Assembly (NCBI GenBank): GCA_002794785.1
Contig: NBBA01000002.1
Location: 682,001 to 746,000 of the forward strand
DNA from: Coniferiporia sulphurascens
Taxonomy: Eukaryota > Basidiomycota > Agaricomycetes > Hymenochaetales > Hymenochaetaceae
Direction of reading: 5' to 3'
Length of the DNA stretch: 64,000 nt
Position numbers and translations under genes: made by a program. Numbering within the stretch: the first letter of the stretch is position 1; the number at the start of each line of letters is the position of its first letter. Positions 43,972-55,636 of this stretch are shown in pieces. Under the pieces are notes generated by a model, which was not told where the DNA came from, did not search any database, and saw only the letters and a program-made list of their open reading frames with translations.

Positions 43972-46937
43972 ATGGTTGATTTCAAGACCGCGTTCAGTCG
44001 CAGTAGGACGGCGAATTCCACTTTGGATGACGCTACCTCTGTTGATAACGAGAAGAAGGAGGAAAATGGTCCGGAGACAGCGCTGGACATCCGGTCTTTC
44101 ACTACAGATCGCGCTGAGCAGACGACGGCTGTAGACTCATCTTTAAATCCAGGTGCCCTTTCACCTGAAGAAGGTGAGCGAAGCTTATTCTTCCTGCAGT
44201 GTACTTTCGGATTACTGAGCAAAGCGAGCAGATGCAGCCGGAGGCATGGGCCGCCATCTCGGTGTATTCAGCTGCACGCTCCTCATGTACATAGACTTTT
44301 GCTTATCAGTGATACGGGTCAGGACTGACCTGATCGAGTTTAGCGTCGGTCGCATCATCGGTACAGGAATCTTCTCCACGCCTTCCTCCATCCTCACTTC
44401 GGTCCACTCCGTCGGCGCCTCTCTCATGCTGTGGGTGCTGGGCTTCGCGCTCTCCTTTGCAGGGCTCTTCGTATGGTTGGAACTAGGTACGATGTTCCCG
44501 CGTTCGGGCGGCGAGAAAGTCTACCTCGAAGCTGTGTACAGGCGACCCAAGTCACTCGCGACTGTCTTCTTCGCCTCCCAGGCCATCCTTCTCGGATTCA
44601 ACGCGGGCGGCTGCATCGTGTTTGCTGAAAAGTCCGCATTTTTCCCTGCTTTCTGGGGCGAGCAGTACCTACTTTAGCAAAAGGCTGATTTATTGGATGC
44701 CCTCGTCCACCTTTTTTCTCTCTGATTAGCATTTTAGTCTCCGCGGGGCACGAAGCAGGGCGGTGGACAGAGCGTGGCATCGCATTGGGAGGCATGTGCT
44801 CGGTTTTCTCCTCTCGTTAAGCCTAGTTCTTATTGGGGCGTTACTGTAGTGATTTTCTTCGCGACGATTCTTCACGGATTCACCCCTAGACTCGGAATAT
44901 GGCTTATGAATGTGCGTTTAGCGCTGGTCTCGTCACATAGGTTTGCTTCCTATTGAACGTAATTAAATTTACACAGGCCCTGAGCGTCTTCAAGATATTC
45001 ATTCTGGTCCTCGTCATCGTCACGGGTGAGCTATCAGCCAGGTCTCAATTGCTTTCCTCAGTTTCACACTGACGCGCCGTTGAATCAGGCTGGGTCGTCC
45101 TTGGCGGACACACACGTGTCCAAAATCCGCAGGCGAACTTCCACAAAGCATTCGCAGGCAGCTCGCACAGCAGCAGCGATGTGAGTAATAATGCCTCGGT
45201 CGTCTCTCCTCGAGGCCAAGCGCTGATTCACGTACAAAATTTGCATCCTTTTGCTACCCACAGTACGCGACCGCAACATTCAAAGTCCTATACACGTACG
45301 CGGGGTGGTCTAACATTAACTATGTCTTGAACGAGGTACGCGACCCTATACGCACTCTCAAGATTGCTGGTCCGCTAGGGCTCGGGATTTGCACCGTTTT
45401 ATACATACTCGCGAACATTGCGTACTTTGCGTGCGTGACCCTCTGTTTCCTTTTTATACTGTCCGTGTTTAGTGGCTTCTCTTTTGAATGTCGTTTTCGA
45501 CAGGGCAGCGACGAAGGAAGAGATCTTGGAAGAGGGGGTCACGGTCGCCTCGCTATTCTTCAAACAGGTCTTCGGTTCAGAGGCCCAAAGAGCTCTTACA
45601 GTTTTCGTTGCTTTGAGGTAAACTTTCATCTTGTACGTGCAAACTCTGACTGATTTTGTGTTGTTCATTCTTTTCCCCAGCGCTCTCGGGTGAGTAGATG
45701 TACTCGTAACTTGAGGTGGCAATTTCTGACGATTGCGGTATCATTGATCATTCGCCTCGTAGTGTATGCATTTCACTACTATTCTTCAATTCAAGGGAGC
45801 TCACTAATATCTGATTTCAGAATGTACTGACGGTGGTATGTCTAAGTCGTCTATGCTCGAAAAGAAGAGCTTTACAGTAGCTGACCAACCCCTCGTACGA
45901 AGAGTTTCGCCCAAGCGCGCGTCAACCAAGGTCTGCTACTCTAACAAACGTTTACTTGTGCAGTAGCTGATCTTGTCTGTATGTAGAGCTCGCAAAAGAA
46001 GGAATCCCACTCCCCTTCGGCAACAAGTTCTGGGCATCCAACTGGCCGACAGGAAAGTCACCCTTACCCGGGCTCATCGTGCATCTTATCCCTTCTGTAC
46101 GTGTTTTCTTACTTTGTCCTTCTGCCTCGCACTGAAGCAGTATTCAGGTCGTCGTTATACTCGCACCACCGCCTTCTGTTGCGTATCCCTTCATTCTCGA
46201 CCTCCAGGGCTACCCCAGCCAGGTCATCAGCTTACTTATTGTCCTCGTGAGTGCTGCATTAAGAACTCTCACACATCCCGAATAGCGTCCGCTTATGTGT
46301 CTCACGTATTCAAGGGTCTGTTCTATCTGCGTTGGGAAAAGCCAAATGCCATCCGGCCCTTCAAGGGTGAGCTCCGTCCACTCTTCTTCTAAATTGCTGT
46401 GTAATCTGACGCGCGTCGTGATGTTATACGCAGTGTGGTGGCCAATTGCGGTGTTTTTCCTTGCTGCGGCAGTATTCCGTAAGTCCGCATGCACAAACTC
46501 TTGCAATCCCCCAATTGAAACCAACGATTCCGTTATTGTCATCCCGGCAGTCCTCGTCGACCCATTCCTCCGTCCTTCGAACGGCGTCGGAGACACTCCA
46601 CCTCTACCTTACTACCTGTATGCGCCCCTCATGCATCTTCTCGTACTTATACGCATGAAGACGAAATTGATGCTTGCAAAACTGCGCAGGTACTGCCTCG
46701 TCGGCATCGCCCTGCTGCTCGCAGGAATTGGGTACTGGGCAGTATGGCGCATTGTGCTCCCGCGCGTATTCCGTTACGAACTCTTCCAAACGAAGGAAAC
46801 ACTTTCGGATGGAACGGTCGTCACTGTCGTAAGTGTAACCTCTCTTTTCTTTGATCCCTACGTTTTCTGGTTTGAAAAACGAGATCGCTGATAATGCTGT
46901 TTTTGCTCTTTAGTTCGAAAGCAGGAAACTGAAATGA
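43972..46937 (+). CDS. Amino-acid permease, LAT/MUP1-type (methionine or broad-specificity), many-intron gene
   Basis: ATG 43972. Exon 1 is an acidic cytosolic N-terminus ending at donor GTGAGC (44174). Exon 2 begins near 44232 (GGMGRHLGVFSCTLL). Exon 3, from 44344, has the signature VGRIIGTGIFSTPSSILTSV, typical of APC/LAT transporters. Later exons give GWSNINYVLNEVRDPIRTLKIAGPLGLGI (~45310-45430), FGNKFWASNWPTGKSPLPGLIVHLIPS (~46010-46095), GYPSQVISLLIVL, IRPFKVWWPIAVFFLAAAVF, PFLRPSNGVGDTPPLPYYL and AVWRIVLPRVFRYEL. TGA is at 46935-46937. About a dozen short introns with GT...AG ends separate them. The exon joins at 44635-44860 are unclear (a TAG appears in the expected frame near 44676), so a lesion there is possible. 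It would act as a plasma-membrane importer. Confidence 0.8.
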
Positions 46938-47431
46938 AAGTACCTCGTCCGTTATACGCAAGTTATTTTGTTGTTGGTGTGACTTTGTGCGACAGTATCG
47001 CGGGCGGGTGGTGTTCGTTTTCGCGTTCTGTTTGAAAGCTTAGGGTTAAGCCGGATGCACCAAGGGACAGACAAGTCCCAGTGCAAATGGGATATACAAT
47101 CTGGTTGCGGTGGTGTGTAAATGTAAACCAGTGCAGTTACATGTACAGTGGGCTCCCTCGCAATATGTTCTTCTTGGGCATCGTGGAAGCGTTCTCGCCG
47201 ATGATATACTGTACGCCGCACCTGCGTGTATATACACATGTATGTCCAAGAAAATTAAGAGAATGTACTTGTATACCAACATCGGCATGTTTTTAGGTGG
47301 GAAGTTATGTAGTATATACAGGGTGCGTTGCCATCAATCTTTGTAAGTCTACAATTTCACATACCTGCTATCAGGGACTTCTGCCCCACCAACCAGATTA
47401 GCCAGTTCACTGAATCTGGAAATAAGTAATA
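46938..47431. other. Permease 3' flank; no gene recognised
   Basis: Short frames on both strands without family resemblance. No tRNA fold or other RNA was recognised. Confidence 0.45.
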
Positions 47432-47812
47432 CAGTCAATCACTGGTCAATGGGACAACACCAGTCAATGGGACACCTAGCTAGAGAGTGCTATATCCACT
47501 CAATTTTCCTCATTATTTTTGCACTTTGCAACCAGGTGTGTACCTTTGACCTTGAATAGAGTAAAGCAACCTATTTGAATGAGAAATGAGCAAGAAAAAG
47601 TGAAATCACTCATAAAATCCTTAAAATGGAGATTTACCAAAAATGGTTAGGAAAACATAAAATGCAAAATATTATACATATGCAACCCAATTCTACTGAG
47701 TTTCATCACAGCACAAAGCAGAAGCAGTTCAAAAAAATGATCATTGCAATCAAAGAGGAAATGGTAGAGAAAAGGCCAAAATGAAAGATGAGGGGTGGTT
47801 TCCCCATTGTCT

Positions 47813-48065
47813 ATTAAATAAATATAATGAATGAATAAATATAGAATGGTCATATGAACGACCATCTTACTAATGGAATGATAACACAATGATAACACAA
47901 TATGATAAGAGCTATGATAGTTATAGTATATGTAGCTCATGGTAGATGTATATAAGGAGAGCTGGTCTCTACTATGAAATACATCAGTTTACACTGATAA
48001 CCCCATCTCCTCTCTTTCTTACCACTGCACCTCATTGTCTACCACAATGTGTGTAGATTTTAAAA
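47813..48065 (+). repeat. LTR-like repeat, copy 2
   Basis: Matches 1573-1830 in inverted orientation, including a TATA box (TGTATATAAGG) and ACCACTGCACCTCATTG. It lies inside the TA-flanked element. Confidence 0.55.
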
Positions 48066-48375
48066 TTGTCACTGAAGATCATGTTCCTGTTTGGGAAATG
48101 TAAATTTGTCATTGCTTAACACTTCCTTTCATTTGTGGTAATCACACATTTTGAAACCTCATGGAAACAGCCTGTCCCATTGAGTGGTGCAGGCTCAATT
48201 TCACCAGATTTTCTTCTTCAGCTATATCTCTCTCAAATGTACTCAGTTTCCTCCCAGAATTTGTACAGAGATAGCCAGAATATAACTGAATGTAGATGTA
48301 TTTTTATTTTTTAAATATTTCTCACTGAACTGCAAGAATTAGCTTATCTAGCTCCAGTGTCCCAATGACCAGTGA

Positions 48376-48802
48376 TGTTACAAATTTCCCTTAACTCATC
48401 GCCTTTATCAGCATTAGTCATCTTCGCTGACTAATTCTACTTGTATGCTGACTGATCCTAGTCTCATGATCAGTCAGACTCTTCTACCAGTTTCTATTAC
48501 CTTCCATGCTGACTGACCTTTGTCTTTGCTCAGTCAGCATTCTATCATATTCCATAGGTTTCTACACATGTATATAAGAACTCACTTTCAGAGCACTAAG
48601 CCTTAAGCTTGTGCTCTTTGTTCAATAGAGCCTACTTGTCCACTATCTCCTCTGTGGGATATTAAGTCACCAGCCACCAGTTCACCAGTCTACTAGTCCT
48701 TGGGGAGACCCTTGCTCAACTGTCATCTTGTCTCTACCTCATTACACTCAGTCGATCCTCGTCGATCGCTTAGTAAGCCTTACCTAAACAGTAGGCTTAA
48801 CA
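48376..48802 (+). repeat. Solo LTR-A with target duplication AGTGA
   Basis: 427 bp, TGTTACAAATTTCCC...TAGGCTTAACA, with AGTGA at 48371-48375 and 48803-48807. It interrupts the right inverted repeat of the DNA transposon. Confidence 0.92.
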
Positions 48803-49006
48803 AGTGATTGACTGTACTTAAGGTACAGTCTGTTACAAATTTGGAAGCCAACCAGGAGTTGGCAACACTAAAGTTCAGCCTAGGACAGAAAGGAAAAAGG
48901 TGTCTTTGTTGCTGTCAGATAGACTAGGGCAACAAAGGTGCAGAAAGTGAACAGGAATAGCACAGGGATTATGTAAGAATGGATCTGTACAGTAGGAACA
49001 TGTTCC

Positions 49007-49215
49007 TGTTATGTTTTTTCCTTACCTTCGCCTCATGGCACTGACTCATTCCCTATTTGTCATCACCCATCAGCATCACTCCCCCATTTCTCCTCATTTG
49101 TTCCCCTTGATGTCATAGCATGCCATATGATGCCATGATGACACCTTATCACACCATCATGATGTGCTTGGCTTACTGATACATTCCTTGTGTTTCCATG
49201 ACCTTTCATGACATG
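49007..49215 (+). repeat. 5' LTR fragment of element B2 (left border of the nest)
   Basis: It begins TGTTATGTTTTTTCC, a variant of the LTR-B start, preceded by GTTCC (49002-49006). GTTCC recurs after the last LTR of the nest (60004-60008). It is cut at 49215 by element B. Confidence 0.7.
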
Positions 49216-49777
49216 TGTTACAATTTTCCTTTACTTTCCCCTTATTGTGCTGACTCATTTCCTCTTCATCATCACCAGTCAGTGCAACTCCCCCATTCCT
49301 CTTCCTTACTCATTCCTATTCCCCTTACACCATAAGATGCCATGATGATGCCATATTGCACCATCATGACATGCTTTGCTTACTGATAGCCCTACTTGTA
49401 TTACCAAGGTATTCCTTGTGTTTCCATGACCTTCCATGGTCTGGTAAACAACCCTACACAGGCCGCTACAGTAGCAAACACATAGAGTAGCATATAAGCA
49501 TGTAACATAGATCACACAAGCCCTAAGCTTGTGCTCTTTGTTCATACAAGCCCATTATATGTGCCTCAGTGCCATCTGTGTGCTCTACCTCATCATCTGG
49601 CACTTCATCATAACCCAACTCCTCTAAGAAGACACTGTGTACCTTCTTGACAATCAGGAAGCCCCATCACTGATCACCACCACCTTATGACATCTAGGAA
49701 GCCCAGTTGTTGTAACCATCAGCCTCGATGATCAGGAAGCCCCAATGCCGATCACCATGTAACCGTCGAGCTTAACA
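49216..49777 (+). repeat. 5' LTR of element B (LTR-B family, 562 bp)
   Basis: TGTTACAATTTTCC...GAGCTTAACA. TATA (CATATAAG) is at 49491, and the predicted RNA start AAGCTTGTGCT at 49525-49535. The last 170 bp contain three spaced AGGAAGCCC units. Confidence 0.92.
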
Positions 49778-49779
49778 CT

Positions 49780-49790
49780 AGCACAAGCTT
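49780..49790 (+). other. Primer-binding site of element B, self-complementary to RNA 5' end
   Basis: AGCACAAGCTT, two bases after the LTR, pairs with AAGCTTGTGCT at 49525-49535 over 11 bases. That 11-mer starts about 33 bases after the TATA box. Same arrangement as element A. Confidence 0.65.
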
Positions 49791-49809
49791 TCCCAAATTT
49801 TTTTGCTGA

Positions 49810-51099
49810 TGTACCCAACATCCAAGCACCAACCCTTTGCCCAACCTGTCAACCAAATTTTCCATCCTGCAGCCCACCTACCCCATCATTGGGGCTACCT
49901 GGGACCACACCCTCAAGTGCTTTAAGAAAAAGCAGACAAACTCGAACAACTACAACTACTACTTGTGGTTACAGAATCCAAACAGTGAATACCAGTGGTC
50001 CAAAGCCAATGACGCTGATGATGTGCGCATCACCTTTCTCGCACACATACCCAACTACTGCACACTCTTCCCCAAAACCCAAACTCCACCACCCCAGATG
50101 TCGACAAACACACCACCACCCAAAGAGATTAACCTTGCCTGTCCCAACACCTTTGATGGGGACCACAAGTACACCAGACACTTCCTCTTGAGCTGCGAGG
50201 CATACCTCCATATCAACTGCCACATCTACACCTCTGATGAGTTGAAGATTAACTTCATCCTCTCCTATATGTAGATAGGGACTGCAGGGGATTGGGCCAT
50301 CAACCGTGAAACGCTCGCCTCCACCTTCGCTAAAGACCAAAGCGGCAAGGCCCTCACCACCCTTGTCAGATACAGAACGTGAGGTGATTTTAAATGCGAT
50401 TTCCGCAACACCTTCATCACCACCAATGACATTGCCGAAGCCTCTCAAGAGATCATGACGCTTCAACAGACCGGCTCAGCCGACGACTACAACAGTCGTT
50501 TCCAATCTCTCGTAACCCAGGCTGGCATGTCTGGGGACAACAACCTCATCCCCATCTACAAGAAAGGTCTAAAGCATGGCCTATTGGGACACATTCTATT
50601 GAATGCCAAACAGCCCACCACCATCAAGGAATGGTACTGCAAAGCCTCCAAGCAGGATGCCGTCTACCAATGACTCAAGGCCCTTTGTGGCCCAGGACAA
50701 GCTCCCATTAAACAAGAGAACCATTTCCATAACCTTGGAAACAACCAACAGCACCACCCGTACCAGCCTAACCAGCGTGGTGCACAGGTTAACGCTACCA
50801 ACCGTCTCCCATGTCTCTCAGAGGAGGAACGTGCCAAATGCTTATGCGAAGGATGTTGTCTCGCCTGTAGAGAGAAAGGCCACAATGCTCACAACTGCAC
50901 CAAGTACCCGCAAGGACCCAGCCAACAATGCACGATCCATACCATCGATAATGCATTTCCCATTGTCGAAACACCCAAGCCAACTCTGGAGAACCCCTCT
51001 CCTGAGCACATCACTGCGAGCATCCATAACCTGCTCAGCCACTTCGATGAGACAAAGAAGGACAAGATCTTTGATATCCTGGACAAGCAGGGTTTTTAA
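49810..51099 (+). pseudogene. gag: gag of element B, interrupted
   Basis: The frame is open from about 49837 to TAG 50272 and continues in frame after it with further stops (TGA ~50380 and 50671) to TAA 51097-51099. The capsid region has FRNTFITTNDIAEASQEI and the zinc knuckle is CCLACREKGHNAHNC (C-x2-C-x4-H-x4-C, ~50863-50905). No convincing ATG is in the right frame near the 5' end, so the start may be lost. The C-terminus meets the TTTTTAA junction. Confidence 0.85.
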
Positions 51100-54000
51100 A
51101 GAGGAAGCTTAGACGGACGTTAAGTCTTCCTGTTACCATGTCTCCAATTGTAAATTCCAATCCTTCACTCCCTGCAATGAAGATCCCAATTTCTATGATT
51201 GTGTATGACCAAACCGTCCCCACCAAAGTGCTTATCAACTCTGGCGCTGAAGGCCAGTTCATTGATGCAAAATTCATCATCAAGCATCGCATACCCATGC
51301 ATACACTTGCCCGTCCCATTACTGTTCTTAATGCAGATGGATCCACCAACGAGCACAGAACCATCACCAAGTACACATGGCGACTGGTCCGCATTGAGGA
51401 GAAATCACTACCCATGAAACTCCTCGTAACATCACTAGGCAAGGAGGATGTCATCCTTGGCCTACCATGGTTAAAGAACCATAATCCGGTTATTGATTGG
51501 CATACAGGCACTCTCTCCATCACAAAGGTCACCACTGCCACCTTGCTTGCTCAGGAACAGGTTAAGGAAACAAAACCTGTGGAACAAATGGTTCCACCTG
51601 AATATCACCAGTACCTCAACATCTTCCGCAAGAAATCTGCAGAATGATTCCTGATCTCCAGACCATATGACCACACCATTGATCTCAAACCTGATTTCAT
51701 ACCACATGATTGTAAAGTCTACCCACTGGCACCTAAAGAACTGGCAGCACTCGACAAATTCCTAGACGAAAATCTTTGCAAAGGATACATCTGTCCATCT
51801 AAATCACCAATGGCATCTCCTTTCTTCTTTGTTGGGAAGAAGGACACTAGCCTCTGCGGATGCCAAGATTACCGAGCACTTAATGAGGGAACTATTAAAA
51901 ACATGTACCCATTACCCCTGATCAGCGATCTAATGGACAAACTCAAGGGAGCCAAGTACTTTACAAAACTTGACCTCCGCTCTGGCTACAATAACATTTG
52001 GATAAAAGACGGCGATCAATGGAAAGCTGTTTTTAAAACTCCTCGCGGACTATTTGAACCAACTGTCATGTTCTTTGGCTTATGCAATTCACCAGCCACA
52101 TTCCAAGCCTTCATGGACGATACCTTCCGCTTCGTAATTCTCGAAGATGGAACCATGATTTACATGGATGATGTGCTCATTCCGGCCAACTAGAGGGAAG
52201 AACTTTACCAACACACTTGCCGAGTTCTGGATCTCTGCGCCGCCAACGATCTTTATTGTAAACCAGAGAAATGCCTATTTGGTGTACAATGCATTGAATT
52301 CCTGGGGATGATTATCACCCCAGATAACATTCATATGGACCCTGTCAAACTTGCTGGTATTGCCGATTGGCCCACCCCATGCACTGTCAAGCAGCTTTGA
52401 AGCTTTATGGGATTCTGTAATTATTACAGATGTTTCATCCCCAGCTTTTCGGATATCGTATACCCACTTAACGAGCTTACCCACACCAATGAACCATGGA
52501 AATGGACACCTGAATGAGACCAAGCATTTACTAAACTCAAAACACTTTTCCTTGACAAACCGGCATTACTCGTACCCGACCCCACTAAGCCATTTATCCT
52601 TGAAACGGACGCATCTAAGGTCACCTCAGGCACCGTCCTTTACCAGGCAAACTCTAATGGTGACTTACAACCCTGTGGATACATTTCGGAAACGTTTGGA
52701 CCTGCCCAACAGCGCTATGAGGTTTATGACAGAGAACTCCTCAGAATAATATGTGGCCTTGAAGCTTGGCGCCACTATCTACTTGGCAACGCGCACACCA
52801 CCACGATCTGGTGTGATCATAAAAACCTGTCATATTTCAGGTCGGAATGCCGGCTAACCCCAAGACAATCGTGATGGAATCTATTCCTTTCCCAGTTCAA
52901 CTGCATAATCACTCACCGCCCAGGAAAGTCCATCCCCAGTGCTGACGCACTATCTAGATGCCCTGATCATGGCAAGGAACCACTAGAAGAACGTATTATG
53001 CTACCTGACACACTGTTTATTGGCACAATCAACATTGGTCTTCAGAACTGGATTCAAGATGCACAGGAAAGTGATTCATTTGCTAAAACAATTCGGGATG
53101 CATGGGCACTAAAAATCCCGTCTCCTTTCCGTTTCTCACTCAATGATTGGACCATTGATTCCAGTCTCCTCTGCTACCAGAAATGAGTTTATGTCCCAGA
53201 CAATGCAGAAATCAAATGCGAAATCTCACGGATGTTCCATGATCTCCCATCCTTCGGCCACCCAGGGATATTCAAAACCTCTCAATTAGTGCAACAACAC
53301 TATTGGTGGCCCAGCTTAATGGTATTTGTGGGAAACTATATCAAAGGCTGCGCTGCATGTCAACAGATGAAGATCAACACACATCCGACAAAGCCGCCAA
53401 TGCTCCCAATCCCCGCGGACGCGTCCATGCTTCCATTTCAATCGGTATCAATGGATTTCATTACAGACCTACCAGTGTCTAATGGATACAATTCCATAAT
53501 GATAGTAGTGGACCATGACACTTCAAAAGGAATTGTCCTTATTCCCTGCCATAAGACAATCGATGCTCTCGGAACAGCGAAGTGTTACCATGACAATGTT
53601 TACAGGTGCTTTGGACTCCCCAAACACATTATTTCCAACCATGGACCCCAATTTGCATCTTAGGTATTCTAGACTCTATGCAAACGCCTCGGAATTAAGT
53701 CTAAACTGTCAATGGCCTATCACCCTCAAACTGACGGACAAACTGAATGCACCAATCAGGAAGTCGAGGCTTATCTGCACATTTATTGCGGCACATCACC
53801 TCATTCCTGGGCTGACTCACTTACAGACCTGGAATTCTCACACAATATCCAGACCCATTCAGTTACCAAGACATTGCCATTCACCGTCATGCTTGGGTAC
53901 AACCCTATACCCATCCCCTTGGTGATAGAAGATACCGATTTGCCATCTCTCTCACAGCACCTGCGTCTTCTCACATCAATCAGAAAAGAAGCACTCGCTG

Positions 54001-54485
54001 CCCATGACCTCACCCGCACCCATATAGCACGATTCGGAGCACGAGGCTTCAAACCATTCAAACTTGGCAACAAGGTTTGGTTAGAAGCCACCAATTTGCA
54101 TTTCCCCAATCACTCCCACAAATTGTCACCTAAACGGGAGGGACCATTTCCCATAGTTCAGGTACTGTCACCCCTGAACTATCGCCTAAAACTGCCAGAC
54201 GCATGGTGTATCCACCCCATTTTCCATGCCTCGCTTCTTTCAGCTTACTCGGAGACCGAAGCACATGGACCTCCATTCAGTCAACCCCCTCCTGACCTGA
54301 TTGAAGAACACCAGGAATACAAAATCGAGGCCATCATCTCCCACAAAGGCACTGGAAACAGATGGCATTTCCTAGTCAAGTGGACCAGTTATCCTTCATC
54401 CGAAAACCAATGGCTAGCCAAAAAAGATCTTTCACATGCTTCCAACATCCTAGAAATGTATAAAAACCTCAAAAAAATTGACTAA
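51093..54485 (+). pseudogene. pol: pol of element B: protease, RT, RNase H, integrase, chromodomain
   Basis: Read in the -1 frame from TTTTTAA at 51093. The protease site is N-S-G-A instead of D-S-G-A (AAC at 51237). RT has MIYMDD near 52155, and RNase H has ETDAS near 52605. The integrase zinc domain ends CAACQQMK. The second catalytic Asp is Asn (SNHGPQF, AAC at 53637). The chromodomain is YKIEAIISH...FLVKWTSYPSSENQW. Stops at 51645, 52191, 52398, 52515, 52872, 53184, 53660 and nearby include TGA and TAG, mostly explicable as CGA or CAG to T changes. TAA is at 54483-54485. Confidence 0.9.
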
Positions 54486-54954
54486 CTGTCTCCCCCATCT
54501 GCCTTACACCCATGATACAAGAGTAAAAGCAAACCCCCCTCATATGATCACTGCCCACATCACCCACCATCATCACATCTGGTATCTCGCCATTGTCATC
54601 CCAGGTGGCATCCTCACCCTCTCTACGCCATCAATCTCGTCACCCGCCCCCGCCCCACACCACTTGTCTCCCGCCTTCGCTTCCCCACAATCGCCAACCA
54701 CCAACCCGTCTCCCCCCTGCTTCCTCTCCAACACCGAACCCTACGTCTACCGTCACCAGTTCCACCCACAACTGACAATTCCAACCCGCCAGGACGTCCT
54801 TGTGCAACTCCAATGCACCTTCCCACAAGACTTCCCAACCATGACCCACGTCTCACACACTGAGATCGACCCTGCGTTAGCTTCCTACGAGCTACGCCCT
54901 TTTGATACTCCTCCCTCCGAGCTCTTACTTTCACTCACTGACGTTCACACTTGA
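54478..54954 (+). other. Open frame between pol and ORF3 of element B, doubtful gene
   Basis: 158 codons, Pro/Ser/Thr/His-rich, overlapping the pol end and ending 13 bases before ORF3. It has no counterpart in element A, where ORF3 follows pol by about 50 bases. Composition suggests a chance frame in untranslated sequence, though its last ~35 codons look less biased. Confidence 0.25.
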
Positions 54955-54967
54955 GCAGTTCACAACC

Positions 54968-55636
54968 ATGAACTCCTCCAACAACAACGAGACAGACTCG
55001 GAATACCGACACTGTCACCAGCGCGCTACTCGGAGGCACTACCCCCAACCCCAGCGCCCTCTTACATGGCTGCCGCCAAGGACCATCCTCCAGCATATCC
55101 TGGGGGCCCCGGACATGGACCCAGACGTCAACTGTCTCCTCTCCACCCACCCGAGAGCGCACCAGGTCAACAGGATGCATCAATGTCTTAGGACAGTGGA
55201 GGACATGCAGCGTCTAGCCTGGCATGCCCAGGAACTAACGGAGATGCTGGAGTCTCGCTTGGGTAATCTGGTCAACGACCTCCGCCTCCTGCACAACATG
55301 GACTATGAGTCGCTTGAGGAGGAGGACATTCATACAGTACTTGTTCCTCTACATCTGCAAGCTCACCTGTACCACCCAGCACCTCGCCCTCCTCTCGTTC
55401 CCACCGCACCCCCTACACCGGTGATCACTCGTCACAACTCTGCCACCCAGACGGAAACCCGCCCGCTCTTGGTTCACCCTCCGTTGCAACCATCGTCCTC
55501 GTCATCCTCGCTCTCGCATTGCTCTGCGTGTCTGTCAACTGCTCACCTCACCACCTACTGTGCACAGTACATCTGCCCTTGGTGCAATGAGGCTGCCCCT
55601 GGTCACCCTCCCAGGAATTGCCCTCAACACGGATGA
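54968..55636 (+). CDS. ORF3 of element B: tandem zinc-knuckle protein downstream of pol
   Basis: ATG 54968 to TGA 55634-55636, 222 codons, no stop, although pol of this element has many. The N-terminal part is His/Arg-rich. The middle is a predicted amphipathic helix pair (MQRLAWHAQELTEMLESRLG). The C-terminus has two knuckles, C-x2-C-x4-H-x4-C then four residues then C-x2-C-x6-H-x4-C, at ~55519-55630, ending in CPQHG. Spacing is identical to ORF3 of element A, but only the knuckle block and parts of the helix are similar. Role unknown; a second nucleocapsid-like or RNA-binding product is the simplest inference. Confidence 0.72.
   Translation: MNSSNNNETDSEYRHCHQRATRRHYPQPQRPLTWLPPRTILQHILGAPDMDPDVNCLLSTHPRAHQVNRMHQCLRTVEDMQRLAWHAQELTEMLESRLGNLVNDLRLLHNMDYESLEEEDIHTVLVPLHLQAHLYHPAPRPPLVPTAPPTPVITRHNSATQTETRPLLVHPPLQPSSSSSSLSHCSACLSTAHLTTYCAQYICPWCNEAAPGHPPRNCPQHG

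Larger units (their letters stand above)
47432..48814 (+). mobile_element. Tc1/mariner-type (Fot1/pogo-like ends) non-autonomous DNA transposon with TA duplication
   Basis: Left end TA|CAGTCAATCACTGGTCA (47430-47448). The right end is its complement, running across 48352-48375 and 48808-48814 and followed by TA, once the LTR inserted at 48376 is removed. The inverted repeat is about 24 bp with one mismatch. Without the LTR the element is about 950 bp and has no intact transposase. It contains the LTR-like repeat 47813-48065. Confidence 0.65.

Noticed and set aside
54478..54954. A fourth gene in element B
   Set aside because: No counterpart in element A and strongly biased composition; kept only as a doubtful frame.
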